The notes beneath the pieces are model-generated. The model made no database searches, had not been told where the DNA came from, and was given only the letters and a program-made list of their open reading frames with translations. From Clostridium sp. UBA5530 (GTDB lineage: Bacteria > Bacillota > Clostridia > Clostridiales > Clostridiaceae): DNA of 13,183 bases. How positions within the stretch are numbered: position 1 is the first letter of the stretch; every line of letters starts with the position of its first letter. Below are positions 1 to 5,941 of the stretch, piece by piece. Made by a program: the position numbers and the translations under genes. Where the stretch lies: the NCBI GenBank assembly GCA_002423705.1, contig DINW01000038.1, forward strand, positions 19,514 to 32,696, given 5' to 3'.

Positions 1-207
1 CATAAATATATCTTTTATGGAATTATTTAAGCATAAAGATGTAAAAAAGGCAAACATGATTTTGTGACCTAGGGATTTGTCTATACACCAGAAGATAAGA
101 AGGAATAGGATGATTCCAAATACTTCTTCACCTAGCATAGTGATGAATATGAAAAAGTTATCTAAAAATGGGTTATGAAATTTTTGTATAGCTAGAATTA
201 TATTCAT
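1..207 (-). CDS. PAP2-family membrane phosphatase, N-terminal fragment cut by the window edge
   Basis: The minus strand is open from an ATG at 207-205 to the window edge, giving 69 residues with no stop. A GGAG ribosome site lies at 216-213, five bases before the ATG. The opening resembles clostridial PAP2 (type 2 phosphatidic acid phosphatase) proteins: a short amphipathic start, a LGEE motif near residues 25-28, a hydrophobic segment at about 29-41, then WCIDK. The end, NNSIKDIF, sits where the family's first catalytic motif K-x6-RP begins, with Lys65 as the likely first residue; the RP would fall just outside the window. Members are multi-helix membrane enzymes that dephosphorylate lipid phosphates such as phosphatidate or undecaprenyl pyrophosphate. 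The substrate here cannot be told. The assignment rests on the N-terminus only; the catalytic core is not visible. Confidence 0.72.
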   Translation of the reverse strand, partial: MNIILAIQKFHNPFLDNFFIFITMLGEEVFGIILFLLIFWCIDKSLGHKIMFAFFTSLCLNNSIKDIFM

Positions 208-240
208 AAGAACTCCTTTCTATGATGTGAGTATTTTCCA

Positions 241-269
241 TTGACAAAGAAGGGCTTTGTTCATATACT
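241..269 (+). promoter_or_regulatory. Consensus sigma-A-type promoter for a short non-coding transcript
   Basis: TTGACA at 241-246 is a perfect -35 box, followed by a 17-base spacer and TATACT at 264-269. It points right, away from the PAP2 gene, and the only thing downstream on this strand before the convergent GDPD gene is a terminator. The dyad ACAAAG/CTTTGT (244-249 and 255-260) overlaps the -35 box and spacer and could be an operator. Confidence 0.6.
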
Positions 270-275
270 ATATAT

Positions 276-388
276 GTTTATAGGAATTTTAGGCATAATG
301 TTTTGTAACTAAACCGTAGGGAGCTTTCAATACCATTTAATAGAGCTTATGCATGATGAAGGGTTGAGTCATACATAAGCTCTTTTTC
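276..388 (+). ncRNA. Candidate small RNA, about 110 nt
   Basis: A strong promoter at 241-269 predicts a start near 276, and an intrinsic terminator ends near 388. No ORF with a ribosome site lies between; the longest ATG frames are about a dozen codons or fewer and have no Shine-Dalgarno sequence. GAGCTT occurs at 321-326 and again at 343-348, and both copies can pair with AAGCTC at 377-382, so the terminator stem has an internal competitor. I do not recognise a known RNA family or riboswitch here. It could also act in cis as an antisense to the PAP2 leader, whose own promoter I could not place. This is inferred from promoter plus terminator only. Confidence 0.35.
342..388 (+). terminator. 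Intrinsic terminator, GAGCTTATG stem
   Basis: A perfect 10-bp stem, 342-351 with 374-383, encloses a 22-base loop and is followed by a run of T to 387. On the minus strand the same hairpin lies about 25 bases past the GDPD stop but is followed by ATTAAATGG rather than a U-tract, so it is a plus-strand terminator first and only a weak end for the GDPD message. Confidence 0.6.
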
Positions 389-409
389 TAAGTATATATA
401 AACTATTTT

Positions 410-1144
410 TTACACAATAGTTTTTAAGATTTCTCCAAGCTTATCAGGGAAATTTGTAATTATCCCATCTACATTCATATGAGCAAGGGCCTTCATATGC
501 AAATCTATATTTACCGTATAAGTGTTTATCATAATACCTTCCTTTTGAATAGAAGAGGTTATTTTAGGATCCAACAAAGAGAAATATTGGGGATGTAGAG
601 CATCTGCTCCTACAGTTTTGCAGTACTTCTCTATGTCTATAAATGTACCATCATATAAAAGACCAGTATTAATACGTTTATCTATCTTCTTACATTTTGC
701 CATAGAAAAATGATTGAAGGAAGATAAGATAACAGAATTATTTAGGTTATATTTATATATCATATCAATAATCTTTTCTTCCATACCGTCATAGGGAAAT
801 AAGCCATTTTTTAATTCTAAGTTCAAAAATAAATTATGGCTTTTAGAGAACTCTAAGAATTCATCTAGAGTAGGAATTTTTTCACCTTTAAACTCCTTTG
901 AAAAATTTTCACCAAAGTCAAAACTAAGAAGCTCTTTATAAGTATAGTCCTTTATTAATCCACTTCCAGTGGAAGTTCTATCTATGATTTCATCATGGCA
1001 AATTACAGGAACCCCGTCCTTAGTTAATTGAACGTCAGTTTCAATACCATCACAGTGAACCTTAACGGCTTCTTCAAAGGCTCTCATTGTATTTTCTGGG
1101 TAACATCCACTAAAACCCCTATGTGCTATATTTTTAGTTCTCAT
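410..1144 (-). CDS. Glycerophosphodiester phosphodiesterase, cytosolic
   Basis: The 244-residue protein is a short single-domain GDPD, a TIM-barrel enzyme that hydrolyses glycerophosphodiesters released from phospholipids to sn-glycerol-3-phosphate and an alcohol. Family catalytic and metal residues are present: His8-Arg9 in AHRG, PENT at 16-19, Glu35 and Asp37 in ETDVQLTKDG, His50 in HDE, and Glu110/Lys112 in LNLELK. No signal peptide or transmembrane helix is seen, so it should act in the cytosol like UgpQ-type enzymes. The start is an ATG with GGGGAG at 1158-1153, eight bases upstream, and its own consensus promoter. It is transcribed alone, convergent with the candidate small RNA and divergent from the small membrane-protein gene. 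With the PAP2 gene nearby it suggests phospholipid turnover, although the two are not an obvious operon. Confidence 0.92.
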   Translation of the reverse strand: MRTKNIAHRGFSGCYPENTMRAFEEAVKVHCDGIETDVQLTKDGVPVICHDEIIDRTSTGSGLIKDYTYKELLSFDFGENFSKEFKGEKIPTLDEFLEFSKSHNLFLNLELKNGLFPYDGMEEKIIDMIYKYNLNNSVILSSFNHFSMAKCKKIDKRINTGLLYDGTFIDIEKYCKTVGADALHPQYFSLLDPKITSSIQKEGIMINTYTVNIDLHMKALAHMNVDGIITNFPDKLGEILKTIV

Positions 1145-1184
1145 TTTATATACTCCCCTTTAAATATGATATTATTATGGTATA

Positions 1185-1213
1185 ATTATAGAACAATCTA
1201 AGTGAAATGACAA
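1185..1213 (-). promoter_or_regulatory. Promoter of the GDPD gene
   Basis: Read on the minus strand: TTGTCA (1213-1208), a 17-base spacer, and a perfect TATAAT (1190-1185). Transcription would start near 1178, about 20 bases before the GGGGAG ribosome site, giving a short leader. Confidence 0.7.
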
Positions 1214-1234
1214 AAATAAAGTTAATACTTTCTT

Positions 1235-1254
1235 AAGAGTTAATTAATACTCTT
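1235..1254. repeat. Inverted repeat between divergent promoters
   Basis: AAGAGT at 1235-1240 and ACTCTT at 1249-1254 form a perfect 6-bp dyad around an 8-base AT centre. It covers the place where a -35 box for the rightward promoter would sit and lies about 20 bases upstream of the GDPD -35 box, so it could be an operator. It matches no regulator site I can name. Confidence 0.3.
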
Positions 1255-1267
1255 TTGCGCCTTTATA

Positions 1268-1276
1268 TGATATAAT
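1268..1276 (+). promoter_or_regulatory. Extended -10 promoter of the small membrane-protein gene
   Basis: TGA followed by a perfect TATAAT (1271-1276) makes an extended -10 element. No good -35 box is found 16-18 bases upstream, which is common for extended -10 promoters. Transcription would start near 1283, about 60 bases before the ribosome site. Confidence 0.5.
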
Positions 1277-1356
1277 AGATTTTAATAGAAGATAATATAT
1301 ATTGTGATATTGATATGGATAAAAAATTAAATACTTATATAGAAAGGAAAGTTTAT

Positions 1357-1641
1357 ATGAATGATACTTTAAAGACCATTATAAAAATAGTAGCAGTGAT
1401 AGCTATTATATGGATAGCAATACCTTTAATCAGTTTTGCCTTTCAATTAGTAATAGTAGTTTTGGGAGTGTTTTTAGTATATAGAGGAATAAAGAAGCTG
1501 ATTAATAAAACAAAAGAGAATAAAGGTAATAGTTCATCTTTCCAAGGAGACAATCAGTACAATGAACAAAAGAAGGATGACCCTATTTATGATATGAAAG
1601 ATAAGAACGTTATAGATGTAGATTATAAAGATGTAGATTAA
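1357..1641 (+). CDS. Small membrane protein of unknown function
   Basis: I chose the ATG at 1357 because AAAGGA (1343-1348) lies eight bases before it; an in-frame ATG at 1315 has no ribosome site and would add 14 polar residues. The 94-residue product has a hydrophobic stretch from about residue 8 to 42, long enough for two closely spaced membrane helices with Pro23 near the middle, then a basic patch (RGIKKLINKTK) and a hydrophilic tail of about 45 residues ending in the acidic VIDVDYKDVD. The basic patch directly after the helices suggests the tail is cytoplasmic. The gene stands alone between an extended -10 promoter and a strong terminator. Small proteins of this design are common in clostridia, but I know no function for them. 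It is well supported as a gene, not as an activity. Confidence 0.7.
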   Translation: MNDTLKTIIKIVAVIAIIWIAIPLISFAFQLVIVVLGVFLVYRGIKKLINKTKENKGNSSSFQGDNQYNEQKKDDPIYDMKDKNVIDVDYKDVD

Positions 1642-1676
1642 AGATAAAAATTTATAGAAAAATATTTAGTATACAG

Positions 1677-1713
1677 ACTAGATGATGTATAATATACACT
1701 ATCTAGTTTTTTT
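1677..1713 (+). terminator. Intrinsic terminator after the small membrane-protein gene
   Basis: ACTAGAT at 1677-1683 pairs with ATCTAGT at 1701-1707, with a smaller inner stem GTAT/ATAC (1687-1690, 1694-1697), and seven T at 1707-1713. It begins 35 bases after the stop codon. Confidence 0.8.
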
Positions 1714-1919
1714 ACTATGCAAAATCATAAGAATACAAAGGGGTTCCAAGGGTAAATGGGAAAATAAAGCACAATAATTTGAGCTAAGGGCAATAATTAC
1801 TATGGTAGATATTAAAGAAATAATATTGTGGAAATTTAAATTGAGTTTGCTATATTACTAATATATAATATATATATTGGAAAAACATTTAGTTTTTGTA
1901 ATATATTTTATTAATTTAG

Positions 1920-1949
1920 TTGAAAATATATAGAAATAGTTAGTATAAT
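1920..1949 (+). promoter_or_regulatory. Probable rex promoter
   Basis: TTGAAA at 1920-1925, an 18-base spacer, and a perfect TATAAT at 1944-1949. It predicts a start near 1956 and a leader of about 190 nt before rex. Weaker TA-rich sequences nearer the gene (around 2090-2108) could add a second start but have no convincing -35 box. Confidence 0.5.
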
Positions 1950-1971
1950 AAAAAAAGAAAACTTATACTTA

Positions 1972-2018
1972 TTAAGTTAAACATAGATTTATGAAATTTT
2001 AATTCTATCTTAACATAA
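1972..2018 (+). repeat. Imperfect hairpin in the predicted rex leader
   Basis: TTAAGTTAA-AC-ATAGA (1972-1987) can pair with TCTAT-C-TTAACATAA (2004-2018), giving about 13 pairs with one mismatch and one small internal loop around a 16-base AT loop. It starts about 15 bases after the predicted transcription start. No T-run follows, so it is not a terminator. It may be a leader structure or a DNA-binding dyad. Confidence 0.3.
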
Positions 2019-2148
2019 CTGAATTTAATTTAGGGTTTTATTTTACCATAATTGCAGACTAAATAAATCATCTGTAGAAATGAGATAAAGTATAGGATAC
2101 ATATTATTGAATTTAATACAATTTAAATAAATAGAATGAGGTGTAAAA

Positions 2149-2820
2149 ATGGATAGAAAAAGGAATATTTCTATGGCAGTTATAAAGAGATTGCCAAAGT
2201 ATCATAGATACTTAACAGAATTATTAAGAAATGATGTGGATAGGATATCCTCTAAGGAGTTAAGTGAGAAGATAGGCTTTACTGCTTCTCAAATAAGACA
2301 GGATTTAAATTGCTTTGGAGATTTTGGACAGCAAGGATATGGATACAACGTAAGAGATTTATATAAAGAAATAAGCAATATATTAGGCCTTACTAGGGAA
2401 TATAAGACTGTAATAGTTGGTGCAGGTAATATAGGTCAGGCAATTGCCAATTATACTAGGTTTACAAAAATAGGCTTTACCCTTCATGGGATCTTTGATG
2501 CTAATCCTAAGCTGGTTGGAATAAAAATCAGAGATATAGAAATTAGAGATATAGATGATTTAGAAACTTTTTTAAAGGAAAATTCAATAGATGTAGGAAT
2601 AATATGTGTACCAAGCTCCAATGCTCAAAAAGTATGTAATCTTCTTGTTAAATCTAATGTTAAGGGAATCTGGAACTTTGCTCCAGTAGATTTAGTGGTA
2701 CCAGAGGATGTAATAATTGAAAATGTTCATTTAAGTGAGAGTTTAATGACCTTAGCTTATCTTTTAAATGAAAAAGAATGTGAAAATGAAGCAAGAAATA
2801 ATGATCATGGATCCGAATAA
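2149..2820 (+). CDS. rex: Redox-sensing transcriptional repressor Rex
   Basis: This 223-residue protein has the standard Rex length and plan. An N-terminal winged helix (about residues 7-65) carries the recognition segment ISSKELSEKIGFTASQIRQDL and the family phrase CFGDFGQQGYGYNV. A Rossmann domain with GAGNIGQAI (from Gly91) follows, then a C-terminal swapped helix. Rex dimers bind TTGTTAA-N4-TTAACAA sites at low NADH/NAD+ and let go when NADH binds the Rossmann domain. In clostridia Rex is known to control the crt-bcd-etfBA-hbd operon and other fermentative NADH-oxidising genes. Here rex lies directly upstream of that operon, separated by its own terminator, and an 18-bp Rex operator stands before crt. 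GAGGTG at 2138-2143 supports the ATG. No clear Rex site precedes rex itself, so autoregulation is not evident. Confidence 0.96.
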   Translation: MDRKRNISMAVIKRLPKYHRYLTELLRNDVDRISSKELSEKIGFTASQIRQDLNCFGDFGQQGYGYNVRDLYKEISNILGLTREYKTVIVGAGNIGQAIANYTRFTKIGFTLHGIFDANPKLVGIKIRDIEIRDIDDLETFLKENSIDVGIICVPSSNAQKVCNLLVKSNVKGIWNFAPVDLVVPEDVIIENVHLSESLMTLAYLLNEKECENEARNNDHGSE

Positions 2821-2863
2821 CTTTATAAAGCTATATTTATAATAAAATTTAAATAATATATAA

Positions 2864-2900
2864 AAAATAGAAACTGAATAATTAATCAGTTTCTATTTTA
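2864..2900 (+). terminator. rex terminator
   Basis: A perfect 14-bp stem (2864-2877 with 2886-2899) with an 8-base loop. The right arm ends in TTTT, so the U-tract is part of the stem, and the A-rich left arm means it could work in both directions. It separates rex transcription from the crt operon. Confidence 0.75.
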
Positions 2901-3012
2901 CTAATAAAAACAATGAAAAATTTTCTATTTGTAATTTATTATAGTGAAAAAGATAAAAAAAGATAATTTTCAAAGATAAAGTGAAAAAATTCAAAAAACT
3001 TTGCAATCTTTA

Positions 3013-3031
3013 TTGAAAAAAGCCTTTTCAA
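3013..3031. repeat. Dyad overlapping the crt promoter -35 box, possible second operator
   Basis: TTGAAAA (3013-3019) and TTTTCAA (3025-3031) form a perfect 7-bp inverted repeat around AAGCC. The left arm is the -35 box and the right arm lies in the spacer, a position where a bound protein would block RNA polymerase. It does not match the Rex consensus or a CcpA cre site. Confidence 0.4.
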
Positions 3032-3041
3032 ATTATATAAT
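3013..3041 (+). promoter_or_regulatory. Promoter of the crt-bcd-etfBA-hbd operon
   Basis: TTGAAA at 3013-3018, a 17-base spacer and a perfect TATAAT at 3036-3041; transcription would begin near 3048. It is the best promoter in the interval and lies 50 bases upstream of the Rex operator. Confidence 0.75.
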
Positions 3042-3097
3042 TATAAATGTAAGATAAAATAAAAAGTAATTAAAAGTTATATTTTTTTTGAAATGTT

Positions 3098-3115
3098 TTG
3101 TTACAATCTTAACAA
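3098..3115. promoter_or_regulatory. Rex operator upstream of crt
   Basis: TTGTTACAATCTTAACAA matches the Rex consensus TTGTTAA-N4-TTAACAA at 13 of the 14 defined positions (A7 is C). It lies about 50-67 bases downstream of the predicted transcription start, so repression would be by roadblock of elongation or by occlusion of a promoter I could not see. The rex gene is immediately upstream, which supports the assignment. Confidence 0.88.
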
Positions 3116-3180
3116 ATAAAAGTTTCAATATTAAAGCACTTTATAAAATAATCCATTAAATATAATAAGGAGGATTAAAA

Positions 3181-3963
3181 ATGGAGCTAAAAAATGTACT
3201 TTTAGAAAAAAAGGACAAGGTGGCTATAGTAACAATAAATAGGCCAAAAGCATTGAATGCACTTAATTCAGACACATTACAAGACCTAGATTTAGTGTTA
3301 GAAGATTTAGAAAAGGATGAAAATGTGTATGTAGTAATTTTAACAGGTGCAGGAGAAAAAGCCTTTGTTGCAGGGGCAGACATCACTGAAATGAAAGACC
3401 TAAATACTATGGAGGGAAGAGCTTTTTCTATCCTGGGAAATAAAGTGTTTAGAAGGTTGGAGAATCTTGAAAAACCAGTTATTGCAGCAATACCAGGTTT
3501 TGCATTAGGCGGAGGATGTGAATTATCTTTATCTTGCGATATAAGAATAGCTTCAGAAAAAGCAAAATTTGCTCAACCAGAAGTAGGTCTAGGAATCACT
3601 CCAGGCTTTGGAGGAACTCAAAGATTAGCTAGAATAGTTGGAGCAGGGATTGCAAAAGAAATAATTTATACAACTAGGATTGTAAAGGCAGAGGAAGCTT
3701 TAAGAATAGGATTAGTTAATAAAGTAGTAGAAATAGACAAGCTTATGGAAGAGGCTATGGCTATGGCAAACACTATAGCAGCTCAAGCACCTATAGCAGT
3801 AAAGCTTGCTAAAGCTGCTATAAATAGAGGTCTACAATGTGATATAGATACAGCAACTATGTATGAAGCAGAAGCTTTTGGAGCATGTTTCTCAACAGCA
3901 GACCAAAAGGAAGGCATGACAGCTTTTGTTGAGAAAAGAGATAAGAGCTTTCAAAATAAATAA
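3181..3963 (+). CDS. crt: 3-hydroxybutyryl-CoA dehydratase (crotonase)
   Basis: The 260-residue soluble enzyme dehydrates (S)-3-hydroxybutyryl-CoA to crotonyl-CoA, the third step from acetyl-CoA to butyryl-CoA. It is full length for the enoyl-CoA hydratase/isomerase family. The oxyanion-hole segments are present: AFVAGADITEM (61-71) and GFALGGGCELSLSCDI (106-121). Both catalytic glutamates are in place, Glu114 in GGGCE and Glu134 in FAQPEVGLG, so it should be a true hydratase rather than an isomerase. AAGGAGG at 3167-3173 with a 7-base spacer fixes the start. It is the first gene of a five-gene operon under a sigma-A-type promoter and a Rex operator; bcd starts 24 bases after its stop. The order crt-bcd-etfB-etfA-hbd is that of solvent- and butyrate-forming clostridia. 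Confidence 0.96.
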   Translation: MELKNVLLEKKDKVAIVTINRPKALNALNSDTLQDLDLVLEDLEKDENVYVVILTGAGEKAFVAGADITEMKDLNTMEGRAFSILGNKVFRRLENLEKPVIAAIPGFALGGGCELSLSCDIRIASEKAKFAQPEVGLGITPGFGGTQRLARIVGAGIAKEIIYTTRIVKAEEALRIGLVNKVVEIDKLMEEAMAMANTIAAQAPIAVKLAKAAINRGLQCDIDTATMYEAEAFGACFSTADQKEGMTAFVEKRDKSFQNK

Positions 3964-3987
3964 GGCTTAGGTTAGGAGGTATATCAA

Positions 3988-5127
3988 ATGGAATTTATGC
4001 TTTCAAAAGAGCAGGAATTAGTAAGACAAATGGTTAGGGAATTTGCAATAGACAAGGTGAAACCTATCGCAGCAGAAATAGATGAAACAGAAAGGTTCCC
4101 AATGGAAAATGTTAAACTCATGGGTAAATACGGTATGATGGGTATTCCATTTTCTGAAAAATACGGTGGAGCAGGTGGAGATACACTAGCATACATCTTA
4201 GCAGTAGAAGAATTATCAAAGGTATGTGGAACTACAGGAGTTATACTTTCAGCTCACGTTTCATTATGTGCATCTGTAATATACCAATTTGGAACAGAGG
4301 AGCAAAAAGAAAAATATTTACCAGCTCTTTTAAGGGGAGAAAAGATAGGATCCTTTGGATTAACTGAGCCAGGAGCTGGAACTGATGCTGCAGGACAACA
4401 GACTACAGCAGTTTTAGATGGAGACCACTATGTATTAAATGGAAGCAAAATCTTTATAACCAATGGAGGAGTTTCTGATATATTTATAATCTTTGCTATG
4501 ACAGATAGAAGTAAAGGAACAAAGGGAATATCAGGTTTCATAGTTGAAAAGAACTTCCCAGGATTCTCTATAGGTAAGATAGAAAATAAGATGGGAATAA
4601 GAGCATCTTCTACTACTGAACTTATAATGGAAAACTGCATAGTTCCAAAGGAAAACTTAATTGGACAAGAGGGAAAAGGTTTTGGAATAGCTATGAAGAC
4701 TCTAGACGGAGGAAGAATAGGAATAGCTGCGCAAGCTTTAGGACTTGCAGAGGGAGCTTTAGAAGAAGCTGTAAACTACATGAAAGAAAGAAAGCAATTT
4801 AATAAGCCAATATCAGCATTCCAAGGACTTCAATGGTATATAGCTGAAATGGATGTTAAGATAGAAGCTGCTAGACATTTAGTATATAAGGCTGCTTGGT
4901 TAAAGGATCAAGGAAAGCCATATTCAGTAGATGCAGCAAGAGCTAAATTATTTGCTGCAGACACAGCTATGGAAGTAACTACAAAGGCTGTACAATTATT
5001 CGGCGGATATGGATATACTAAGGATTACCCAGTAGAAAGAATGATGAGAGATGCTAAAATAACTGAGATATATGAAGGAACTTCTGAAGTTCAAAAGATG
5101 GTTATTTCAGGTAGCGTATTGAGATAG
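3988..5127 (+). CDS. bcd: Butyryl-CoA dehydrogenase, electron-bifurcating type
   Basis: The 379-residue flavoenzyme reduces crotonyl-CoA to butyryl-CoA. It has the acyl-CoA dehydrogenase plan: an N-terminal helical domain, a beta domain with GLTEPGAGTD (124-133) and FITNGG that bind FAD and substrate, and a C-terminal helical domain with KAVQLFGGYGYTKDYPVERMMRD. The catalytic base is Glu363 in IYEGTSEVQ, the position used by short-chain and butyryl-CoA dehydrogenases. The sequence closely follows the clostridial Bcd as I remember it, including SKVCGTTGVILSAH. In clostridia Bcd forms a complex with EtfAB that couples NADH-dependent crotonyl-CoA reduction to ferredoxin reduction; the adjacent etf genes support this. 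AGGAGG (3974-3979) lies eight bases before the ATG. A second in-frame ATG three codons later has poorer spacing. Confidence 0.96.
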   Translation: MEFMLSKEQELVRQMVREFAIDKVKPIAAEIDETERFPMENVKLMGKYGMMGIPFSEKYGGAGGDTLAYILAVEELSKVCGTTGVILSAHVSLCASVIYQFGTEEQKEKYLPALLRGEKIGSFGLTEPGAGTDAAGQQTTAVLDGDHYVLNGSKIFITNGGVSDIFIIFAMTDRSKGTKGISGFIVEKNFPGFSIGKIENKMGIRASSTTELIMENCIVPKENLIGQEGKGFGIAMKTLDGGRIGIAAQALGLAEGALEEAVNYMKERKQFNKPISAFQGLQWYIAEMDVKIEAARHLVYKAAWLKDQGKPYSVDAARAKLFAADTAMEVTTKAVQLFGGYGYTKDYPVERMMRDAKITEIYEGTSEVQKMVISGSVLR

Positions 5128-5139
5128 GAGGGCTTGGAA

Positions 5140-5922
5140 ATGAATATAGTTGTATGTATTAAGCAGGTACCAGATACTACAGTTGTTAAGATAGATCCAA
5201 AAACAGGAACACTTATAAGAGAAGGAGTTCCATCTATAATCAATCCAGAAGACAAAAATGCCTTAGAAGAGGCGCTAAGATTAAAGGATGAAAATGTAGC
5301 TCATGTAACAGTAATAACCATGGGACCTCCACAGGCCAAGGATGCATTAAGAGAAGCATTATCCATGGGAGCTGATGAAGCTATATTAATAACTGATAGA
5401 GCTTTTGCAGGTGCAGATACTTTAGCAACTTCTCAAGCTTTAGCAGGAGCTTTAAGAAAACTTCCTTATGATATAATTTTAGGAGGAAGACAAGCTATAG
5501 ATGGAGATACAGCTCAAGTTGGACCAGAAATAGCTGAACATTTAGGAATAGCTCAAGTAACTTACGTACAAGAAGTTAAGGTTCTTAATGATGGAAAACT
5601 TTTAATAAATAGAGCATTAGAAGATGGCTATGAAAATATAGAGGTTAAAACCCCAGTGCTTTTAACTGCTATAAAGGAATTAAATGAACCAAGATACATG
5701 AATTCTTGGGATATATATAGGTCAATAAACAAAGAAATAAAGATTTGGACTGCTGATGATATAGATGTAGATAAAAGTAAGCTAGGCCTTTCTGGTTCTC
5801 CTACAAAGGTTAAAAAGTCCATGACTAAGGAAGTAAAGGGTCAAGGAGAAATAGTTAAAAAACCAGCTAATGAAGCCGTAGAATATGTATTCTCAAAATT
5901 AAGAGAAAAGCACTACATCTAG
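5140..5922 (+). CDS. etfB: Electron-transfer flavoprotein beta subunit
   Basis: EtfB (260 residues) pairs with EtfA to carry electrons between NADH, ferredoxin and Bcd. The start is the ATG at 5140, eight bases after AGGAGG (5126-5131); an in-frame TTG at 5134 lies only two bases from the same site and is too close. The N-terminus MNIVVCIKQVPDT is the family signature, followed by NPEDKNALEEAL, MGADEAILITDRAF with GADTLAT, and GGRQAIDGDTAQVGPEIAE (115-133), the segment that binds the bifurcating FAD in Bcd-type ETFs. A C-terminal arm with SPTKVKKS reaches the alpha subunit. The ribosome site overlaps the bcd stop codon, so translation is probably coupled; etfA follows after a 19-base gap. The length matches clostridial EtfB. 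Confidence 0.95.
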   Translation: MNIVVCIKQVPDTTVVKIDPKTGTLIREGVPSIINPEDKNALEEALRLKDENVAHVTVITMGPPQAKDALREALSMGADEAILITDRAFAGADTLATSQALAGALRKLPYDIILGGRQAIDGDTAQVGPEIAEHLGIAQVTYVQEVKVLNDGKLLINRALEDGYENIEVKTPVLLTAIKELNEPRYMNSWDIYRSINKEIKIWTADDIDVDKSKLGLSGSPTKVKKSMTKEVKGQGEIVKKPANEAVEYVFSKLREKHYI

Positions 5923-5941
5923 TGATTAGGAGGTTATGAAA

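Larger units (their letters stand above)
1714..2148. other. AT-rich non-coding stretch upstream of rex
   Basis: No ORF of useful length or RNA gene is visible. The stretch is extremely AT-rich, with a run of alternating TA near 1859-1878. It holds a short direct repeat CAATAATT at 1772-1779 and 1791-1798, the rex promoter at 1920-1949, and an imperfect hairpin in the predicted rex leader. No full Rex operator (TTGTTAA-N4-TTAACAA) is seen; only a TTAACA-like half site near 2010-2015. Confidence 0.6.
2900..3180 (+). promoter_or_regulatory. Control region of the butyryl-CoA operon
   Basis: The 280 bases between the rex terminator and crt hold no gene. They contain a consensus promoter (3013-3041), a dyad overlapping its -35 box (3013-3031), a run of eight T (3082-3089) without a stable preceding stem, a Rex operator (3098-3115), and the AAGGAGG ribosome site of crt (3167-3173). 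The predicted leader is about 130 nt. Confidence 0.7.

Noticed and set aside
350..379. Nine-codon ORF in the candidate small RNA
   Set aside because: No ribosome site, and it lies inside the terminator hairpin.
1315..1356. Upstream ATG giving a 108-residue form of the small membrane protein
   Set aside because: No Shine-Dalgarno sequence precedes 1315, while AAAGGA is well placed for the ATG at 1357.
2965..2979. CodY-like box upstream of the crt promoter
   Set aside because: Only the AATTTTC half matches; the second half departs at several positions, and such matches are expected by chance in this AT-rich DNA.
3062..3089. Terminator or attenuator in the crt leader, suggested by a run of eight T
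   Set aside because: The only stem before it is a short all-AU one with an internal loop (AAAAAGTAA with TTATATTTTT); too weak to call.
5134..5139. TTG start for etfB
   Set aside because: It is only two bases from AGGAGG; the ATG at 5140 has normal spacing and gives the family N-terminus.
5936..5941. Earlier ATG for etfA
   Set aside because: Two bases from AGGAGG, too close; the ATG at 5942 has eight-base spacing.
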